DNA of 57,574 nucleotides from Phormidium willei BDU 130791. GTDB lineage: Bacteria; Cyanobacteriota; Cyanobacteriia; Cyanobacteriales; Geitlerinemataceae. The stretch covers positions 1 to 57,574 of the forward strand of contig LSZA01000012.1 of assembly GCA_001637315.1 (NCBI GenBank), read 5' to 3'. Positions 17,718 to 26,646 of the stretch are shown in pieces. A program made the translations under genes and the position numbers. Position 1 is the stretch's first letter. Every line of letters begins with the position of its first letter. The notes under the pieces were generated by a model that did no database searches, was not told where the DNA came from, and saw nothing but the letters and a program-made list of their open reading frames with translations.

Positions 17718-18479
17718 ATGAGGTGTACACAGGTGTTGAGACGTAAAGGGCTATCCCAATCTCTCGTGGGGTTGGTCATGGCCGGACTGCTGTTGGGGGG
17801 CTGTCAACAGTCGCCGTCGGCGGATTTAGAAGCTCAAGTCTTAGAGATTCTGCGGGAGAATCCGGAGGTCATTTTAGAGTCCGTTCAGGCCTACCAGCAG
17901 CGGCAACAACAATCTCAACAAGACTCTCGTAATGAGGTGGTGCAACAGATGCGCCAGTCTCCGGCGGAGTTTATTGGCGACTCTCCCCAGAAAGGGGCTG
18001 AAGCTCAAGAGATTGTCATGCTTGAGTTTTCCGACTTTCAATGTCCCTTTTGCGCCCGGGCCAGTGGACCAGTGACGGAGTTTATCGAGAAACATGGCGA
18101 TCGCGTCACCTTAGTCTTTAAGCATCTCCCCCTCGTCTCCATTCACCCTCAAGCGCTCCCCGCCGCTCGCGCCTCCTGGGCGGCTCAACAACAGGGACAG
18201 TTTTGGGAGTATCGTCGCGCCCTGTTTGAGAATCAAGACCGTTTAGGGGATGCGCTCTATGTGGAGTTGGCTCAAGAGCTAAACCTGGATATGGAGCAAT
18301 TTGAGGGCGATCGCACCAGTGACGCCTCCATTACAGCGGTTCAAACAGACTTGGAACTGGCCGATCAACTCGGATTAACCGGAACTCCCGCCTTTTTCAT
18401 CAATGGAGAAGCCTTCACCGGCGCCGTCTCCCTCGAAGAGATGGAATCAGTCCTCGAACAAGTCACCGCCCAACAGTAG
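17718..18479 (+). CDS. DsbA/Com1-like thiol-disulfide oxidoreductase, lipoprotein
   Basis: The 253-residue protein begins with a lipoprotein signal ending in LLLGGC, with the acylated cysteine at residue 29, so it should sit on the periplasmic side of a membrane. A Gln-rich helical spacer (about 35-85) leads to a DsbA-type thioredoxin fold. Its redox motif is CPFC (Cys109, Cys112) in FSDFQCPFC, and the cis-Pro loop is LTGTPAFFINGE. Relatives oxidise or shuffle disulfides in exported proteins. The hairpin at 18486-18511 follows right after the stop. Confidence 0.9.
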   Translation: MRCTQVLRRKGLSQSLVGLVMAGLLLGGCQQSPSADLEAQVLEILRENPEVILESVQAYQQRQQQSQQDSRNEVVQQMRQSPAEFIGDSPQKGAEAQEIVMLEFSDFQCPFCARASGPVTEFIEKHGDRVTLVFKHLPLVSIHPQALPAARASWAAQQQGQFWEYRRALFENQDRLGDALYVELAQELNLDMEQFEGDRTSDASITAVQTDLELADQLGLTGTPAFFINGEAFTGAVSLEEMESVLEQVTAQQ

Positions 18480-18485
18480 CCTCTG

Positions 18486-18511
18486 GAGCCTCTGGGTGAA
18501 CCCAGAGGCTC
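18486..18511 (+). terminator. Strong hairpin after the DsbA-like gene (no U-run)
   Basis: GAGCCTCTGGGT and ACCCAGAGGCTC form a perfect 12-bp inverted repeat with only GA between, 6 bp after the stop codon. No T-run follows, so termination would be of the U-less kind, or the hairpin protects the 3' end. Confidence 0.55.
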
Positions 18512-18633
18512 ACTTGCGTCACGAAACACTGAAGTTTCACGTTTCCTTAATCTAAGACCCAAAACACGGCTATCTCTTGCAAGTCAAGCGATTGCGCGAT
18601 TTGATTTTCCTAAAAACGCCCCTAGAGACCTCA

Positions 18634-18651
18634 ATACACATTAAAGTGTAT
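18634..18651. promoter_or_regulatory. Inverted repeat ATACAC-N6-GTGTAT upstream of sphR
   Basis: A perfect 6-bp inverted repeat with a 6-bp spacer lies 36-53 bp before the sphR start. Its size and place fit a binding site for a dimeric regulator. It does not look like the CTTAACCT-type direct repeats of the cyanobacterial Pho box, so which protein would bind is open. Confidence 0.3.
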
Positions 18652-18686
18652 TTGTCAAGATGTGTCTTCTGGGGGCAAAGTGATAT

Positions 18687-19475
18687 ATGAATAAGGTGTC
18701 TCAGAATACCTTAAACCCAGTTATGCTCTCTATTGAGTCGAGACCCTATACCGATGCGCCACAACTCGGTCAAACTCAGCGTGTTCTCATCGTCGAAGAC
18801 GAACACCTGATCCGAGAAATGGTGACCTTAGCCTTAGAAGATGAAGGCTACCAGGTGCAGATGGCGATCGACGGGCAAACGGCCCTCACCTTTTTGAGCG
18901 ATCCACAGCTTCAGCCCGGTGAGTTCCCTTTTGATCTGATCATCCTAGACCTGATGCTCCCTCAGGTGAATGGCCTCGATCTGTGTCGGTTGTTACGACA
19001 ACAGGGAAATCCCGTACCAATTTTAATTCTCAGCGCCAAAGGGAGCGAAACCGATCGCGTCCTCGGCCTAGAAGTTGGCGCCGATGATTACCTCACCAAA
19101 CCCTTCAGTATGCGGGAGTTGGTAGCTCGTTGTCGCGCCCTGTTGCGTCGCAATCACTACAACATTGTCAACAAGCCGCTGCGGTTTGAGTTTGGGGATA
19201 TCATCCTTTATCCTCAACAATGTCGCGTCTTAGTGCGCGGTGAAGAGATCAATCTCGCGCCGAAAGAGTTTCGGCTGTTGGAACTGTTTATGAAATCCCC
19301 GCGCCGAGTTTGGTCCCGAGAACAACTCCTCGATCGCGTCTGGGGCTTTGATTTCGTCGGCGACAGTAAAACCGTCGATGTCCATATCCGTTGGCTGCGC
19401 GAAAAACTCGAAGCCGATCCAAGTCATCCTGAATACATCATCACCGTACGGGGCTTTGGTTATCGCTTAGGTTAA
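18687..19475 (+). CDS. sphR: Phosphate response regulator SphR (PhoB/OmpR family)
   Basis: The 262-residue protein has a receiver domain at about 30-155. The phosphoryl-accepting Asp88 is in ILDLMLP, the acidic pair is in VEDE, and the conserved Lys is in TKPFS. A winged-helix DNA-binding domain follows at about 165-260 (APKEFRLLELFM, TVDVHIRWLREKLE, TVRGFGYRL). The next genes, sphS and phoU, identify it as the cyanobacterial phosphate-starvation regulator, which activates alkaline phosphatase and phosphate transport genes. The N-terminal 28 residues before the receiver domain are unusual, and an internal ATG may be the true start. The spacing to sphS is 93 bp. Confidence 0.9.
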   Translation: MNKVSQNTLNPVMLSIESRPYTDAPQLGQTQRVLIVEDEHLIREMVTLALEDEGYQVQMAIDGQTALTFLSDPQLQPGEFPFDLIILDLMLPQVNGLDLCRLLRQQGNPVPILILSAKGSETDRVLGLEVGADDYLTKPFSMRELVARCRALLRRNHYNIVNKPLRFEFGDIILYPQQCRVLVRGEEINLAPKEFRLLELFMKSPRRVWSREQLLDRVWGFDFVGDSKTVDVHIRWLREKLEADPSHPEYIITVRGFGYRLG

Positions 19476-19568
19476 ATCCCTTGGGTTAAGATGCAATGAT
19501 GATCTAGGAATGCCTCGACGATCGAGGAACGCGGAAGACAGCCCAAACTGCTGGGTGAGGAGTCAATC

Positions 19569-20870
19569 ATGGAGGCGGTGGTATTTCTAGTAGGATTAGC
19601 CGTCGGGGCTGGGGCGATGGCCTGGCAGGCCCGGCGACAACGTCATCATTGGCAACGGTTACTCAGCCAGGTTCCGGCTGAGGTGACGCAAAAGGATTTG
19701 TCCGTCCAGTCGCAAATGCGGCAAGCCCTCACCCACCTCAGTCACGGCAAAGCCGAGGCGGAGGCTCAGTTAGCCATGTATGAGCAGGTGCTAGAGTTGG
19801 CGCCGATTGGTTATGTTCAAGTGGATGCAGAAAACCATCCCCTGATTTTTAACCGGGAAGCTCGTTCGCTGCTGAAAGTCTCAGATTGGAATCCTGGGGG
19901 CGATCGCCTATTTTTGGAGGTGGTTCGCTCCTATGAGTTGGATTTATTGATTCAGCAGACTCGCTATCAACAACAGTCCTATCACCGGGAATGGCAGTTT
20001 TTTCCTCACGCCGCCGATGCCGACGAAATTATTAGCCAAAATCCTCAAACCCTGAAAGCCTATAGCCTACCGTTGCCCGATGGCCATGTGGGAGTCTTTG
20101 TGGAGAATCGCCAAGTTTTGTTGGAGTTAACCCAATCTCGCGATCGCTGGATGTCGGATCTCGCTCATGAACTACGGACTCCCCTCACCTCCATTCAGCT
20201 CGTCGTCGAAACCCTCGTCGAGCGCCTAGACGGACCCATGAGAGGCTGGGTGGAACGATTACTCCCAGAAACCCAACGGCTAGTCTCACTCGTACAGGAT
20301 TGGCTGGAATTAAGCCATATTGAACGTCAAGGAACCCTAACAACTGAACCCATCAATCTCCAGGATTTAATTGAGTCGGTTTGGCAAACCTTAGATCCCT
20401 TAGCGCAACAGAAATCGGTTTGTTTCCGTTATCATCAATCCGGTGAGTTCGCTCAACCCTTAGCCGTGGAGGGGGATAATTCTCGCTTATATCGGGTCTT
20501 TTTGAATCTATTAGATAATGCAATCCGCTATAGTCCCTCAGGGGGAACCATTCAGGTGCAAGCTCAGGAAATCTCTCGATCGCAGCCAGGCGATCGCGTG
20601 CAGATTCAAGTCATCGACGAAGGGCGTGGCTTCGCCGTCGCGGATTTACCTCATGTCTTTGAACGGCTGTATCGTGGTGATCCCGGACGAGGGCGCAATC
20701 CCGAGGCAGATCCTAACGTCATCTCACCGACCTCGACTGGGAGTGGCTTGGGATTGGCGATCGTTAAACAAATTATTTTGGCCCATAACGGAACCATTCA
20801 CGCCGATAATCACCCCAAAACCGGCGGCGCTTGCTTAACCCTTGAACTTCCTGCGGCGACTCGTTCGTGA
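19569..20870 (+). CDS. sphS: Phosphate sensor histidine kinase SphS (PhoR-like)
   Basis: The 433-residue kinase has one N-terminal hydrophobic segment (VVFLVGLAVGAGAMAWQA), a PAS-like region (about 70-180), the HisKA domain with His200 in AHELRTPLTS, and HATPase with the N-box LLDNAIRYS, DEGRGF and SGLGLAIVKQI. In cyanobacteria the SphS N-terminal region and the PhoU-type protein set the low-activity state when phosphate is ample. It lies between sphR and phoU on one strand with short gaps, which fits one operon. A Shine-Dalgarno-like GAGGAG lies just before the ATG. Confidence 0.9.
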   Translation: MEAVVFLVGLAVGAGAMAWQARRQRHHWQRLLSQVPAEVTQKDLSVQSQMRQALTHLSHGKAEAEAQLAMYEQVLELAPIGYVQVDAENHPLIFNREARSLLKVSDWNPGGDRLFLEVVRSYELDLLIQQTRYQQQSYHREWQFFPHAADADEIISQNPQTLKAYSLPLPDGHVGVFVENRQVLLELTQSRDRWMSDLAHELRTPLTSIQLVVETLVERLDGPMRGWVERLLPETQRLVSLVQDWLELSHIERQGTLTTEPINLQDLIESVWQTLDPLAQQKSVCFRYHQSGEFAQPLAVEGDNSRLYRVFLNLLDNAIRYSPSGGTIQVQAQEISRSQPGDRVQIQVIDEGRGFAVADLPHVFERLYRGDPGRGRNPEADPNVISPTSTGSGLGLAIVKQIILAHNGTIHADNHPKTGGACLTLELPAATRS

Positions 20871-21029
20871 AGAGGAGTCTTCCCCCTCAAGGCTAGGTAA
20901 AGCGATCGTAAACCTCGGATTAAATCTCAGAAGAATTACCGAATTTCACGATAAAAGCCCCCAAAGTTTGCTCCCATTTTGAGAAACTTGTCTCACAATA
21001 GGAGAGAAACTCTAGGAGCAAGCGCGATA

Positions 21030-21701
21030 GTGCAACGGGTGAACACCTCTAAACTCAACTCCAGTCGTCAACATTTCGAACGAGAACTCAAACGCCTACG
21101 CCAAGATGTCTTACGTATGGGCGCTCTCGTGGAAAATTCCTGTCGTCTTAGTCATCAGGCCTTATTTAATCGGGATCTCGCGGCCGCCGAAGCCCTGCGC
21201 CCCCTCGACAAACAGATTGACCGCTTCTACCGTCAGATTGAATCCGATAGTATTATTCTGCTGACCTTACAAGGACCTGTAGCCCAAGATTGTCGCGTTT
21301 TAGGGGCATTTATGCAGCTTGTGCGCGATCTCGAACGAATTGGCGATTATGCGAAGGATTTAGGGGAGATCGCCGTCAAGTTGTTTCCTTACACGGCCCT
21401 CGACTGTATGCCGGATGTAGAGCGGATGTCCCATGAAACTCAAGCCATGCTAGGGATGAGTTTAATGGCTCTGGTGAATCTCAATCCCGAAGCGGGCAAT
21501 CAGATGAAGGAGAAGGACACCACCGTCGATGATGCCTATGATCGTCTCTATCGTCATCTGGCCAGCCAATCGAACTATCGAGGGGTGTTAGAGCCAGTCT
21601 TACTGGTGACGTTGGCGATTCGTCATCTTGAACGCATGGCCGATCACGCCACCAATATCGGACAACGTGTGACTTATATTGTCACGGGGCGGCGGGGATA
21701 G
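21030..21701 (+). CDS. phoU: Phosphate-signalling protein PhoU (SphU)
   Basis: The GTG at 21030, after an AGGAG, gives 223 residues, the usual PhoU length; a TTG at 20979 would add 17 poorly conserved residues. The protein is all alpha-helical with two PhoU repeats. Each has the metal-binding motif: DLERIGDYAKDLGEIA in the first and HLERMADHATNIGQRVTYI in the second. PhoU keeps the SphS kinase off when phosphate is available, through the Pst transporter. Its place after sphR and sphS supports this role. Confidence 0.9.
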   Translation: MQRVNTSKLNSSRQHFERELKRLRQDVLRMGALVENSCRLSHQALFNRDLAAAEALRPLDKQIDRFYRQIESDSIILLTLQGPVAQDCRVLGAFMQLVRDLERIGDYAKDLGEIAVKLFPYTALDCMPDVERMSHETQAMLGMSLMALVNLNPEAGNQMKEKDTTVDDAYDRLYRHLASQSNYRGVLEPVLLVTLAIRHLERMADHATNIGQRVTYIVTGRRG

Positions 21702-21703
21702 GG

Positions 21704-21786
21704 GGGAACAGGGAACAGGGAATAGGGAATAGGGAATAGGGAACAGGGAATAGGGAACAGGGAATAGGGAACAGGGAATAGGGAAC
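21704..21786. repeat. Heptamer array GGGAACA/GGGAATA
   Basis: About eleven 7-bp units fill the whole gap between the convergent phoU and proB genes, starting within a few bases of both stops. The units differ by C or T at one position and are ordered irregularly. Confidence 0.88.
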
Positions 21787-21788
21787 TG

Positions 21789-22925
21789 TCAACGGTCAAT
21801 GGTTAACGGTTCTCTGGGGTCATTGTTGAGAACGAGGTTGTCGCGGTGAATGACGGTTTCGGGACGGCGATCGCCCAAAATATCAGCGATTTGCTCCGAC
21901 TGGGCGCCGCAGATTTTCTCTAAATCGTCGCTCTTGTAGTTGACAATGCCTCGCCCAAGTTCCTGGCCGCGCTCATCACAGAGAATGACCGCATCGCTAG
22001 CCTGAAACTTGCCCCGAACCGCCGTTAACCCCGCCGCCAGTAAGGATTTGCCGCCCTGACAAATGGCGTGAACCGCACCGCGATCAAGCAACAATTGACC
22101 CTGAGGGACAAGGCCAAAGGCAATCCAACGTTTTCGGGCGTTTTCGGGTTTGGCTTGGGCTACAAATTGGGTGCCGAGATCCGCTCCGTCTAAAATCGCT
22201 GCTACATTTTCCGGGGTTTTGCCCGCCGTAATCACGGTCCGCACCCCACTATCGCTGGCAATCCGGGCAGCGGTAATTTTGGTTTGCATTCCCCCCGTTC
22301 CCCAAGCACTCCCGGCATGACCAATATCTAGGTTCAAAAGGTCATCCACATGGTTGACTTTTGCGATAGGTTGTGCATCAGGATTGCGATTAGGATCGGC
22401 CGAATAGAGGCGATCGACATCAGTGAGTAAAAACAGCCAATCGGCTTCAACCAGGCTGGCAACTAGGGCGCTGAGGGTATCGTTGTCGCCGAATTTAAGT
22501 TCCTCCGTGGCGATCGTATCGTTTTCATTGACGATGGGAATGACCCCGAGTTTTAGAAGTTCTTGAAAGGTGTTATAAGCGTTAACATAACTACTACGTT
22601 GCACCAAGTCTTTACGAGTGAGAAGAACTTGAGCAATGGGCTGTTGCAAACTGGTAAATAAATCATCATAAACTCGCATCAAGCGTCCTTGGCCGACAGC
22701 GGCTACGGCTTGTTTGGTGGCTAAACGACGGGGGCGATCGCTCAACCCCAGTCGCGCACAGCCAACCCCCACCGCACCGGAGGAGACAAGAATCAGTCGA
22801 TGGCCGTGGCGACGCAGTTGGGTCAGGGTTTCGACTAAACGAGCTAAGGTCGATAGGGCGAGATCGCCACTATCGGGTTGAGTCAGGCTAGAGGTACCAA
22901 TTTTGACGACAAGGGTTTGAGGCAT
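21789..22925 (-). CDS. proB: Glutamate 5-kinase with C-terminal PUA domain
   Basis: The 378-residue protein is a full-length ProB. The amino-acid kinase domain has [10 protein letters not shown] at the N-terminus, SSGAVGVG (50-57), the glutamate/proline site near [17 protein letters not shown], and the ATP-site GTGGMQTKI. The PUA domain spans about 280-365. It phosphorylates glutamate in the first step of proline synthesis and is normally inhibited by proline. The gene is read leftward, and the heptamer array at 22929-22981 sits a few bases upstream of its start codon, in the place of its leader. Confidence 0.94.
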   Translation of the reverse strand: MPQTLVVKIGTSSLTQPDSGDLALSTLARLVETLTQLRRHGHRLILVSSGAVGVGCARLGLSDRPRRLATKQAVAAVGQGRLMRVYDDLFTSLQQPIAQVLLTRKDLVQRSSYVNAYNTFQELLKLGVIPIVNENDTIATEELKFGDNDTLSALVASLVEADWLFLLTDVDRLYSADPNRNPDAQPIAKVNHVDDLLNLDIGHAGSAWGTGGMQTKITAARIASDSGVRTVITAGKTPENVAAILDGADLGTQFVAQAKPENARKRWIAFGLVPQGQLLLDRGAVHAICQGGKSLLAAGLTAVRGKFQASDAVILCDERGQELGRGIVNYKSDDLEKICGAQSEQIADILGDRRPETVIHRDNLVLNNDPREPLTIDR

Positions 22926-22928
22926 GGG

Positions 22929-22981
22929 GGGGGAACAGGGAACAGGGAACAGGGAACACCGGAACAGGGAACAGGGAACAG
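22929..22981. repeat. Heptamer array directly upstream of proB
   Basis: Six GGGAACA-type units and one ACCGGAACA variant lie 4-57 bp upstream of the proB start codon. They would be transcribed into, or form part of, its 5' leader. The CCGG variant also appears at 8309-8424 and 57524-57574. Confidence 0.85.
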
Positions 22982-23036
22982 AAACAACGTAGCGGCAATC
23001 CCTTGTGGTTGTCCTCTTCCGGCAGAGGACAAGAGG

Positions 23037-24080
23037 TTAACTATCGAGGATTAACTGAGTTAGGGCCTCTTTCATCTCCTCAATGGTGGTGGTGGCGGTT
23101 CCGAATTGGCGCACCACGAGACTGGCGGCGAGATTCCCGAGAACGACGGCTTCCCACAGTGACGCACCGCTGGCCAGGGCTAGGGTTAGGGCAGCGACAA
23201 CCGTATCTCCGGCTCCGGTGACGTCGAACACATCAGTGCGATTGAAGGCGGGAATCTGCTCAAGGGTTCCTGAACGCTCGAAGAGGGTCATGCCATCTCC
23301 TCCTCGGGTAATGAGGATGGCCTGGGCTTGAGTGCGCTCTAACAGGTCGCTTCCGGCTTGTTTGAGGCGGCGATCGCCGTCAATCGCATAACCAACTTCT
23401 AACTCGGCTTCCGGCAGATTGGGAGTAAACAGTGTCGCCCTTTGATAGCGGCTGAGTTGGCTTTGAGTATCGACAATCGTGCGATCGCCGTTTAAGGCAC
23501 TTTGAATCACTTTGGGGGTCAGAACACCATCGCCATAGTCGGAACAGACCACAGCAGCCACCGTTGAAGCCTGTTGAGCGATATAGTCGGCTAGGTGCTG
23601 CTGTAACTCGGGTTGAGGGAGGGCATCGGATTTGCGATCGAGTCGTAGTACCTGCTGGGTTACTGACTGCCGTGCATGGGCCGAAATGCGGGTTTTGGTC
23701 ACCGTGGGGCGATCGCGATCGATGAAAATACCCGTGGTATCGATGCCCGCTTCCTGGAAAATCTGAATCAGGGCCTGGCCTTGTTCGTCATTTCCCACCA
23801 AACCGGCAACAGAGATCTGCCCCCCCAGTTTCGCCAAATTGTAAACCGCGTTCGCGCCCCCTCCAGGGACGCGCCGAGTGGATTCATGGCGAATAATGGG
23901 AACTGGGGCTTCTCGGGAGATACGCTCAACCTCCCCAGTGATGAACTCATCGAGGGTTAAATCGCCCACCACGAGAATTGGCGCATTGCCGAATTGGTCG
24001 AGGCGTTGTAGGAGTTGGGGTTCGGCTTCTCGTAGGCGATCGTGGAACCGCTGGGCCTGGGGGAAATTGGCATCAATCAT
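23037..24080 (-). CDS. PfkB carbohydrate kinase, D-glycero-D-manno-heptose-7-phosphate kinase-like
   Basis: From the ATG at 24080 the protein has 347 residues; the ATG at 24134 would add 18 hydrophobic residues that do not fit the family. It shows the ribokinase fold of the HldE/RfaE N-domain: VVGDLTLDEFITGEVERIS, RRVPGGGANAVYNLAKLG and the catalytic DVTGAGDTVVAAL with the base Asp. HldE kinase makes heptose-1,7-bisphosphate for lipopolysaccharide. The nucleotidyltransferase domain of HldE is missing, so this is a stand-alone kinase. The exact sugar substrate is not certain. It lies 110 bp upstream of proB on the same strand. Confidence 0.85.
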   Translation of the reverse strand: MIDANFPQAQRFHDRLREAEPQLLQRLDQFGNAPILVVGDLTLDEFITGEVERISREAPVPIIRHESTRRVPGGGANAVYNLAKLGGQISVAGLVGNDEQGQALIQIFQEAGIDTTGIFIDRDRPTVTKTRISAHARQSVTQQVLRLDRKSDALPQPELQQHLADYIAQQASTVAAVVCSDYGDGVLTPKVIQSALNGDRTIVDTQSQLSRYQRATLFTPNLPEAELEVGYAIDGDRRLKQAGSDLLERTQAQAILITRGGDGMTLFERSGTLEQIPAFNRTDVFDVTGAGDTVVAALTLALASGASLWEAVVLGNLAASLVVRQFGTATTTIEEMKEALTQLILDS

Positions 24081-24259
24081 GGACGAGTAACCGGTGACGA
24101 CACAGAAGAGCAACAAGGGGCAAATCAGCCCCATCGATTATTCCATATCTGTTGGCGATCAGTCTCCCAGCCAGCCGGCCCAATTCAGGACTCGCTTAAA
24201 ATCCCCAACAATCCACTACACTGAAAAACACTAGACGCAGACCCGCTTTACCTTTCGCT

Positions 24260-25708
24260 ATGGACACTCGCGATCGCCCTGACACCGACCTCCAACCTAC
24301 CCCCCAGCCCCCACCCAGAATTGGCCTGGCCACCATGTTCCGGCTGGGACTGTTCCAGATGGGACTCGGGATGATGTCCCTGCTAACCCTCGGCATCGTC
24401 AACCGTCTGGCCATCGATGAACTGCGCGTTCCGGCCCTCATTGCCACCGGGGCGATCGCCATGGAACGGCTCGTCTCCCCGGCCCGCGTCTTCTTCGGGC
24501 AACTGTCCGACTCCAAACCCCTCTTCGGACTCCATCGCAGCGGCTACGTCTGGATTGGCGCCATCCTCTTCACCAGCCTCTCCTTCATCACCGTACAAGT
24601 CCTCTGGCAACTGGGGTTAAGCCTACAAGTCAGCGGCATGGCCGGCCCCACCTACGGCTGGGCCGCCCTATTTGGCGGCTGTTTCATCCTCTATGGCCTG
24701 TCCATTAGTGCCAGTTCCACCCCCTTCGCCGCCATGCTGGTGGACATCTCCGACGACGATCATCGCTCAAAACTCATTGGCGTCGTTTGGTCTATGCTCA
24801 TGGTGGGCATCATCGCCGGCGCCATTATCGGCGGCAGTCTTCTCAATCAGCCCGATTTAGCCACCCGTGCCGGAGAACAGGTGGATATCGCCAGCCTCAG
24901 TCCCATCGTCAACCGTGTCTTTATCATCGTTCCCCTACTCGTCTTAAGTCTATGCTTCCTGGCCACCGTCGGCGTCGAGAAAAAATACTCCCGTTACAGT
25001 CAACGCTCGAGTCTTAGCTACTCCGAAGATCGCGTCACCCTAGGAACCGCCATTCGTGTTCTCACCGCCAGTCGTCAAACAGGGTTTTTCTTTAGTTTCC
25101 TGTTGCTGCTGACGATTAGCCTGTTTATGCACGAAGTCGTCATCGAACCCTATGGCGGACAAGTCTTCGGCATGAGCCTATCAGAAACCACCCAACTGAA
25201 TGTCTTTTTCGGACTTGGTACTCTCATTGGCATTTCGAGTACCGGCTTTTTGGTTGTTCCCCGTTTAGGGAAAGAACGAACTACGAAATATGGTTGTATT
25301 GGGGCCTCGGTTTGCGCCTTATTGTTCATCGTTGCCGGTGTGGGCCAGCGGGTGGAGTTACTGCAAGCCGCATTCCTGTTTTATGGACTCTTCGCTGGAA
25401 CTCTCACTGCCGGAGCTACCAGTTTAATGTTAGATTTAACCGTGGCTGAAACGGCGGGGACGTTTATCGGTGCTTGGGGACTGGCTCAAGCGATGGCGCG
25501 GGGGATTTCGACGATTTTCAGTGGTGGCGTGTTGAATCTGGGAACGTTGCTTTTTGACTCGCCGCTGTTGGCCTATGGCTCAGTGTTTTTGTTGCAATCT
25601 TTGGGGTTGTTACTGGCGTTATTTCTCTTGAAACGCATTAACATTAAAGAGTTTCAGGTGAGGACCCAAGAGGCGGTGACTCGGGTGATGGAGGGGGAGT
25701 TGGAGTAA
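24260..25708 (+). CDS. PucC/BCD-family major-facilitator membrane protein
   Basis: The 482-residue protein has about 12 hydrophobic helices and the PucC-family core: FRLGLFQMGLGMMSLLTLGIVNR near the N-terminus, RLVSPARVFFGQLSDSKP, and MLVDISDDDHRSKLIGVVW in the first half. PucC and LhaA help assemble light-harvesting complexes in purple bacteria. Cyanobacterial homologues are plausible chlorophyll or pigment carriers. The first 25 residues are Pro-rich and cytosolic. The gene diverges from the PfkB kinase with about 180 bp between. Family is sure; cargo is not known. Confidence 0.87.
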   Translation: MDTRDRPDTDLQPTPQPPPRIGLATMFRLGLFQMGLGMMSLLTLGIVNRLAIDELRVPALIATGAIAMERLVSPARVFFGQLSDSKPLFGLHRSGYVWIGAILFTSLSFITVQVLWQLGLSLQVSGMAGPTYGWAALFGGCFILYGLSISASSTPFAAMLVDISDDDHRSKLIGVVWSMLMVGIIAGAIIGGSLLNQPDLATRAGEQVDIASLSPIVNRVFIIVPLLVLSLCFLATVGVEKKYSRYSQRSSLSYSEDRVTLGTAIRVLTASRQTGFFFSFLLLLTISLFMHEVVIEPYGGQVFGMSLSETTQLNVFFGLGTLIGISSTGFLVVPRLGKERTTKYGCIGASVCALLFIVAGVGQRVELLQAAFLFYGLFAGTLTAGATSLMLDLTVAETAGTFIGAWGLAQAMARGISTIFSGGVLNLGTLLFDSPLLAYGSVFLLQSLGLLLALFLLKRINIKEFQVRTQEAVTRVMEGELE

Positions 25709-25926
25709 CTTTTGACATACTAATCATTTGATACCATTTTTCAAGAAGTGTGCTACACATGAGCCGTCAGCAACCTTGTATTGTGAGAATTTGCTATTAC
25801 TACACGCAAACAAGCTGCGCTCGGCACCAGAACAGTTGAAGTTGTGGAGACGAAAACAACCTTAGACCTCACCGACAACCTCTGTTCCGTCCGCACTAAC
25901 ACTGTGTTCAGTGACTCCCGGTTCAA

Positions 25927-26217
25927 CTACTTGCGACTTTTCCAATACCCAGGCTCACGACTACAATGCATGATTGCCAGAATCAGAATGTAGTCTTGCT
26001 CAATTGTGTAGAGAACGCCATAGGGAAACCGACGGGTCATGCACCGCCGAACATCTTCTTCAATCACACCATAGCGGTTTGGGGATTCCCTGATTTGATA
26101 GATTGTAGCCTCGATCGCGTTGATGAACGCTTGAGCAACCTCAACTCTCTGCCCTGTGTAGTATTGAACTGCTTCTGCGTATTCATTCAGCGCTTCAGGA
26201 TGAAACACATATCTCAT
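25927..26217 (-). CDS. RelE/ParE-type toxin
   Basis: This 96-residue basic protein has the RelE/ParE fold marks: an N-terminal FHPEALNEYAEAVQYY helix pair, a central SPNRYGVIEEDVRRC segment, and the FPYGVLYTIEQDYILILAIMHCSREPGYW strands. It overlaps the upstream antitoxin gene by 4 bp (ATGA), so the two are translationally coupled. Family toxins either cleave mRNA on the ribosome or poison gyrase; the sequence does not decide which. Confidence 0.88.
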   Translation of the reverse strand: MRYVFHPEALNEYAEAVQYYTGQRVEVAQAFINAIEATIYQIRESPNRYGVIEEDVRRCMTRRFPYGVLYTIEQDYILILAIMHCSREPGYWKSRK

Positions 26218-26468
26218 GGCTCAATCAGACGTCTGACTTGCGCTAAAGCATCTTCACCTGGAATTGGCTGGACAGCACCTTGTCTGACGTCATCTCTGCG
26301 TCGCTTAGCCTCAGTAACCCAAAGGGACTGAATCGCTGAGTCAGTCTCGAACTCCAAGCTTTCCACCAACTTATCCGCGAGAAGTGCTCTCGACTCGCTA
26401 GGCAGGGACAATAATTCCTCAGTCAGCTTTTCGATTGACCGCATGGCGCTACCTGACAATTGACTCAC
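26214..26468 (-). CDS. Addiction-module antitoxin (PF09720 type)
   Basis: The 84-residue protein is acidic and helical. It has the LPSESRALLADKLVESL motif and WVTEAKRRRDDVRQGAVQPIPGEDALAQVRRL of the putative addiction-module component family, which is commonly paired with RelE-type toxins in cyanobacteria. An ATG at residue 9 is an alternative start. It precedes and overlaps the toxin by 4 bp. Confidence 0.85.
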   Translation of the reverse strand: MSQLSGSAMRSIEKLTEELLSLPSESRALLADKLVESLEFETDSAIQSLWVTEAKRRRDDVRQGAVQPIPGEDALAQVRRLIEP

Positions 26469-26526
26469 CGACCATCATAACAAGAACCTAGTACAAACAG
26501 AATTTCTCTGCCCCCTGGGAGGAGGG

Positions 26527-26640
26527 GAGGCGGAGCCTCTGGGGGAGCATTCCTAGGCAGAGCCTAGGAACGAGGGGAACGAGGGTGAGGAGGGGAACGA
26601 GGGGAGGAGGGGAGGCGGGGAACGAGGGAGGCTGACCGTT
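26527..26640. repeat. Stem-AGA-stem hairpins and GGGGAACGAGGG-type purine repeats
   Basis: GAGGC-GGA-GCCTC (26527-26539) and TTCCTAGGC-AGA-GCCTAGGAA (26550-26570) form perfect short hairpins. The second has 9-bp arms and the same AGA loop as the hairpin at 8251-8267. A purine-rich tail of GAGGGGAACGAGGG-like units follows to about 26628. This combination resembles dispersed intergenic repeats seen in many cyanobacteria. Confidence 0.75.
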
Positions 26641-26646
26641 TTTTCC

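Noticed and set aside
25709..25926. Gap between the PucC-like gene and the toxin gene as a mobile-element relic
   Set aside because: No inverted repeats, target duplications or transposase fragment could be seen; only 218 bp of unassigned DNA.
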